A DNA stretch of 64,000 nucleotides from CALSMU01 sp965230225 (GTDB lineage Bacteria; Bacteroidota; Bacteroidia; Flavobacteriales_D; Parvicellaceae): positions 124,001 through 188,000 of the forward strand of contig CBDDKM010000010.1 of the NCBI GenBank assembly GCA_965230225.1, written 5' to 3'. How positions within the stretch are numbered: position 1 is the stretch's first letter; the number at the start of each line of letters is the position of its first letter. Shown here piece by piece: positions 62,901 to 64,000 of this stretch. Made by a program: the position numbers and the translations under genes. The notes under the pieces were generated by a model that made no database searches, was not told where the DNA came from, and saw only the letters and a program-made list of their open reading frames with translations.

Positions 62901-64000
62901 ACAATGGGATTAGCCACGGTTCGTTCTTCTCCTGGAATACCAGGTCCTGGACAAGAGCTTCCTTCTTGCGTATACCCATTTAGAGTAACCTCTCTGTCTA
63001 AAATGTAAGTAGTAGCAGCATTAATGGCATAAGGTCCTGCCCCCATATCAAACACGATTGAATATGGAGGAAAACTTGATCCAGAAATGTCTTGAATAAC
63101 CCCTCCTAAGGAGTTTGGAGATGTTCCACCTCCATTATGGGTAACAATGTGACGAGAATACTCGATGGCACCTGCATCAGCAGCTTTTACTCCGGACACC
63201 TCTAAAATTCTGTGCGATAATCTGGCATCATAAGCAGGGAGAGCACTATTTCCCCCAACATTTATTGCCGGACTACTTGGGTTAATGATTGGATTGTATT
63301 TCATCCCATAACCATCTGTTACTACAGTTCCTGTTATGTAAGGGTCCATTGCAGAAGAAACATCATCCGTACCTACCATTGTAAACGGCACCCCGGTTGC
63401 TTTAACAATATTTCCTCCTGCAGAACTCATAGTAGGTCCACCACCAGTTCCGATCATATCCGACTGAGCAGTTAAGTCCGTATGAAAAATGTTATTCTGA
63501 AAAGTAAACGTTCCTCCCCAGGGAGAAATCGCTTGTCCGTAGTTAGCTGTATTGTTGTAAAAAGTACAGTGCTGAATAGTATGAACACCGCCATTAGTAC
63601 TTATGGCTCCACCGTTTCCTGTTCCGGAAGTATTATTGAAAAAGGTAGAATTAATAATGTTGTTTGATCCATTGATCAAATGCATTACTCCCCCATCGGT
63701 ATTGGTAGAGTTACCAATAAATGAACTGGAATAAACGTTTACATTTCCTCCATTGCTAAAAATACAGGAAGCTGCTCCTGTGCTTGAGTTCCCCTCAAAT
63801 AAACAACGCTTAACGTTTAAGGACACTCCGGATGGGATATCGAATACCCCCATAACTGCATTCTCAAATCCTACACCAATCATATCCAACGATGCTCCAC
63901 CGGTTGCAGCAACGTTAATCATTCGACTACTGGTTAATCCAGAACCATCTACTTTAAAGTGAATCGGATTGGGACCTACAACCACTACTCCTCCATTCAT
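53909..64000 (-). CDS. Giant surface adhesin-like protein with T9SS type B tail, N-terminus outside window
   Basis: At least 3,363 residues; the frame is open to the right edge, where the first Met is only a chance codon with no signal peptide. Order from the visible start: a choice-of-anchor Q-type beta-helix (about 1-290; CTFYNNTANYGQ, SPAINVGGN); about 22 coils of a right-handed parallel beta-helix (about 380-1810; repeat NVISGN...GI.I...N.I..N.IG); a linker (ALQNYPVITSAFECG); about a dozen Ig-like/PKD-like and SprB-type modules (for example EDISGVAAGTYTLNYTDGNG, SVTTTYTLTVTDANSCTDTD, SSYVWTVPTGATITAGAG); and a C-terminal T9SS type B domain (NVFTPDGDGLNEVFVIDLP ... FYNRWGDVIKEY ... WDGKNEIGEPVPAGTYFFIV). 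It is exported through the T9SS and probably kept on the surface. Confidence 0.93.
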   Translation of the reverse strand: MNGGVVVVGPNPIHFKVDGSGLTSSRMINVAATGGASLDMIGVGFENAVMGVFDIPSGVSLNVKRCLFEGNSSTGAASCIFSNGGNVNVYSSSFIGNSTNTDGGVMHLINGSNNIINSTFFNNTSGTGNGGAISTNGGVHTIQHCTFYNNTANYGQAISPWGGTFTFQNNIFHTDLTAQSDMIGTGGGPTMSSAGGNIVKATGVPFTMVGTDDVSSAMDPYITGTVVTDGYGMKYNPIINPSSPAINVGGNSALPAYDARLSHRILEVSGVKAADAGAIEYSRHIVTHNGGGTSPNSLGGVIQDISGSSFPPYSIVFDMGAGPYAINAATTYILDREVTLNGYTQEGSSCPGPGIPGEERTVANPIVQVVGGIVSDGFLTDPGADNSVITGLTINSFSGAGIKIQCDAVKLEANHIGVNVASTGVASNDVGVMLESNPDDVIVGGSSYTPGTYKCATNVISGNATAQILVSNGYGHYITNNFIGLDGTGVNVVANPAGATGIEIISDQDHIIGGDLLKYQNVIGGVTAGIHISGDAGGSATGTKIIGNIIGLGVDGSTTLANEDGVNIGNGVQGVKVGGDQTGEFNVISGNSAAGVLIDGGSNNIVMGNYIGLDYTGNFIRGNGKGVELVNGATTNQIGGTGANQGNVIANNTISGIELNGTTGNAIYCNIIGLSAGGVNAHPNGIGVNLLNDAVETIGGGAIYPNAGNLISGNNSAGIYIQSSCTAPGINIYGNVIGLQEDLSSAVVGNPQNGIIVDNTAVVEIGDGTVPNIISGNNAAGKAGVVLNGENTVVQTNYIGIDASGNPQGNEIGVYITGSTNQLIKGDAPQVISANTAVGVLIQGGVWNVINGNHIGTDASGGSAGYGNGKGIRLESNSTNNVIGSALAGSNIISGNDGNGIEIDGGGSINNQIVSNYIGIDASGSALGNGDNGIFTNGCGANDIGDNGSIQGTNVISGNVNSGIHLTNGTSNVAINNNFIGTNSLGSAAIGNVDGIKISNSMDNFVGDGASSTNRNLISGNTTSGILIEGSLGTQVEGNLIGINLADNASLGGQDYGVIINSGSESNVIGGNTTSMANTISGNLSDGVLISGASTHDNLVQRNNIGTNSSGNNAIANGEGVTIENSAYDNFIGGTFGAESNVISGNTNSGVLLTSGATGNVVEGNVIGPNSSGGGAVSGGTNQIGVEVNGGANGNFIGFDASTHLNIISGNQVEGILISGTGTDNNEILGNFIGTNLGGTGAFANTRGIKIEDGASGTKIGGDLSVDEGNLISGNTQFGIIIDGSSNVVNNTTIYNNAIGTNDNVNGAIPNGIDGINALGVTNLTIGGTGTNQPNAISGNTNTGITVQATSTNGVTIMANYIGVDFAGTNAIGNGGDGILVQNGADNVTIGGDSGSGEGNVISGNGTGVNISSASNVVVKGNNIGVNAAATGAIPNNVGVQIISPSTAASSNQIGGTGAGEDNIITGNTTRQVAVIGANSTNNTILGNFIGINNSNTDLTAAGASGIVFDDAGVNLVGGSTAAERNIISGLDTAIVMYGATGVNVFGNYIGTNTAGTSTIQNIYGVFILDASDACQIGSSTSGEGNLIGGYTTGVHIYGTSTSNNVVEGNLIGTDNSGMMPIFNSSNGVKISNGASLNKVGPNNVISGHTSNGVTISGTGTDDNAVEGNFIGTDATGNGMTAGIENAVGVVVESNAAVNNIGSSSAGNVISANTSYGIMLTSNSNTTGVFGNHIGVGADGTTSLGNSTAGIYISNGSTNNQIGGSSAGQPNTIANNGRGISTGGSGSNLGNNFEQNSIHSNANAGIDLASDGVTANDVADSDAGDNALQNYPVITSAFECGTSGVTSIGFNCDFVIGQNYRIEFFTVNTGERQGKTYLESATVTVSTSNEAFSHTLGSLLPVGTEIVATATDLTSFNTSEFSEIFTATGGLTTATGLTGTQTICEGDTPASLTGTSANNLVWYTDDPPTIANYVGGGSPLSLGAIASAGSYVYYAYDSTAGCYGPSSSVTITVNPLPTITLGTSPEVCIGTTSANLPYTGTTGSPDQYSIDFDATAEAAGFVDVAATTLPASPIVLTVPAAPTAATYNATITPINSSTGCSGTAVSFTVTVNGNPDISGNNHLITHVDCFGNSTGAVNVDAGGMVATPSFSWSGPGAFSAATEDISGVAAGTYTLNYTDGNGCSNSINFTINQPAAALVADAGTDVTVCQGDMVTLSGTATGGTPTYSYAWNNGVTDGTPFAASVTTTYTLTVTDANSCTDTDDITVTVNPTPTADAGVDISTCANNLNVNLSGAVTNATGGAWSGGTGSFSPNNTDLNASYTPSAAEITAGTVTLTLTTTGTGACTAVTDDVIITINPSPVVSAGVDQTVCANNASVTLAGSITNATGGTWTGGTGTFSTNANDPIAVYTPSASEITAGTVTLTLTSTGNGNCTAVNDDMTITITPAPTVDAGTNQTECEGTAFNLGATFTVATGMTWSTSGDGTFSNATDPNAVYTPGTTDNAGGAVTLTATTTGNGTCSAESSNVTLTINPAPVTPSVTGSSPVCANATGTTYSVSNTVGSSYVWTVPTGATITAGAGTNTITVDWGTTGGNVSVIETSSNSCVGTSVTYNVTVNANPSTSVISGNNAVCENAVGEIYSVANTAGSSYAWTVPTGATITAGAGTNSITVTFGSTGGTVEVTETSANGCAGTPVNIPVTVESLPVTSLITGTMDVCENTTGVVFSVSGTAGNSYSWTVPTGATITAGAGTNSITVDFGTGGGTLGVVESTASGCAGVQVDTTINVITIPTFGVTFNHPTTCGGNDGEIYLGSLLATTTYDVTYENDGSTIGPNSMTSGSSGGITISGLNAGSYTNFNVDLGGCSGSDGTVITLTDPTPPIANAGLNDTICVGATATLSGSASGGNGGPYTYSWNMGLGAGQTHNVSPIADQQYVLTVTETATNCVHEDTVKIVVVAAPTFTEASGHPTCNGDTDGIITISATGLSPFQYSMDGGVTFNSSNVFSGLGAGTYNIQVQDATGCYSGITQVDLVDPAAVWGAPSLTNSHCSTGGAIVFDNHGGGDGGPYTFGVDGNALSTTISYSVGSGNHTIEIQDGSGCSFTDVVNITDVPAPSFASLSISHPSCNGSGDGVINVLSSDEFYNPSYSLNGSDTDNGNMTGLSGGSYTIVLDPGWGCGVDTTITLVEPAAINFFVQSITDTCNQGVGALFAYGASGGTAPYEYSFDNVNYTTDTIFFGLGTGLYDVYIKDANGCTQMTNTFVADTGACGTIGTITNNVFTPDGDGLNEVFVIDLPVMMNNSNKVTFYNRWGDVIKEYADYNNLDVAWDGKNEIGEPVPAGTYFFIVEVPDANFGTNGWVQVMR
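53912..54185 (-). other. T9SS type B (gliding-motility-associated) C-terminal sorting domain
   Basis: Roughly the last 91 residues of the giant protein. Motifs: VFTPDGDGLNEVF, VTFYNRWGDVIKEY, VAWDGKNEIGEPVPAGTYFFIVEV, ending WVQVMR. It is the signal recognised by the type IX secretion machinery. Confidence 0.95.
54186..58440 (-). repeat. Array of Ig-like/PKD-like modules in the giant protein
   Basis: About 1,400 residues of repeated beta-sandwich modules of 70-100 residues. Three consecutive modules are nearly identical at VPTGATITAGAGTN (nucleotides about 55700-56300), and two others share VTNATGGAWSGGTGSF/ITNATGGTWTGGTGTF. They probably form a stalk between the sorting domain and the beta-helix. 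Confidence 0.85.
58560..62850 (-). repeat. Right-handed beta-helix coil repeats in the giant protein
   Basis: About 22 imperfect repeats of roughly 65 residues with the pattern NVISGNxxxGIxIxGxxxNxIxGNxIGxDxxGxxAIGNxxGIxI. The motif N-V/L/I-I-S-G-N appears at least 14 times in the exact form. Coil residues favour Asn, Gly, Ile and Ser, as expected for a stacked beta-helix. Confidence 0.9.

Noticed and set aside
54000..63960. Many plus-strand open frames of 60-120 codons opposite the giant gene
   Set aside because: They are mirror images of the repeat-rich coding strand, with no independent start signals or protein features.
63998..64000. ATG at the right edge as the start of the giant protein
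   Set aside because: There is no signal peptide after it and the sequence is already inside a beta-helix; the true start is outside the window.
1..64000. tRNA, rRNA or transfer-messenger RNA genes
   Set aside because: I read the gaps for cloverleaf or GTTCGA-type T-loop patterns and found none that I could support.

Overview
The window is AT-rich DNA from a member of the Bacteroidota, most likely a marine Flavobacteriales-type organism. The evidence is a PorP/SprF protein beside an OmpA-like protein and a giant surface protein with a type IX secretion (T9SS) type B tail, TonB-dependent receptors (one paired with a DUF4249 lipoprotein), a DnaX without the usual zinc-module cysteines, a short PID-CTERM protein, and promoters that fit the Bacteroidota -7 element TAnnTTTG. 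Starts almost always lack a Shine-Dalgarno sequence. I saw no rRNA, tRNA, CRISPR array, IS element or prophage.

Layout. 1-7.8 kb is accessory: envelope and lipoprotein genes of unknown role, a c-type-heme lipoprotein with a small partner, a secreted VGIGT-type protein, and several intergenic heptamer tandem repeats. 7.9-17.7 kb is all minus strand: an outer-membrane TonB receptor, an SUI1-type factor, a DUF389 membrane protein, a membrane-anchored patatin-like lipase, two small membrane proteins and an M61 peptidase. 17.9-22.5 kb holds lpdA, a secreted TonB-C-domain protein, two lipoproteins and a MATE exporter. 22.7-29.9 kb is a complete, tightly overlapping histidine operon (hisG-D-C-B-H-A-F-IE, minus strand) with a promoter, a His-rich leader peptide and a terminator/attenuator in front of hisG. 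30-38.8 kb contains a BamE-like lipoprotein, a monomeric isocitrate dehydrogenase, small proteins (zinc-ribbon, PID-CTERM, TerB-like) and a DUF4249/TonB-receptor pair.

39.1-47.4 kb is largely housekeeping: dnaX, interrupted at an A10 run exactly between the clamp-loader domains and the tau tail; the rpsF-rpsR-rplI operon; a MoxR ATPase with a CoxE-like VWA partner; a thioredoxin-fold protein; and purL. 47.5-50.5 kb has a polytopic membrane protein coupled to a YtcJ-like amidohydrolase lipoprotein. From 50.5 kb to the right edge runs a minus-strand surface operon: a giant adhesin-like protein of at least 3,363 residues (start outside the window), a PorP/SprF outer-membrane protein and an OmpA/PD40 repeat protein. 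By analogy with SprB/SprF, the second should help export or anchor the first through the T9SS, and the third should tie the complex to peptidoglycan.

The observations most worth a second look are the dnaX A10 junction, the His leader attenuator, the family of heptamer repeats with different sequences but one architecture, the giant beta-helix/Ig-like surface protein locus, and the single strong Shine-Dalgarno sequence in front of rplI. I did not find a system that I could confidently call wholly new.
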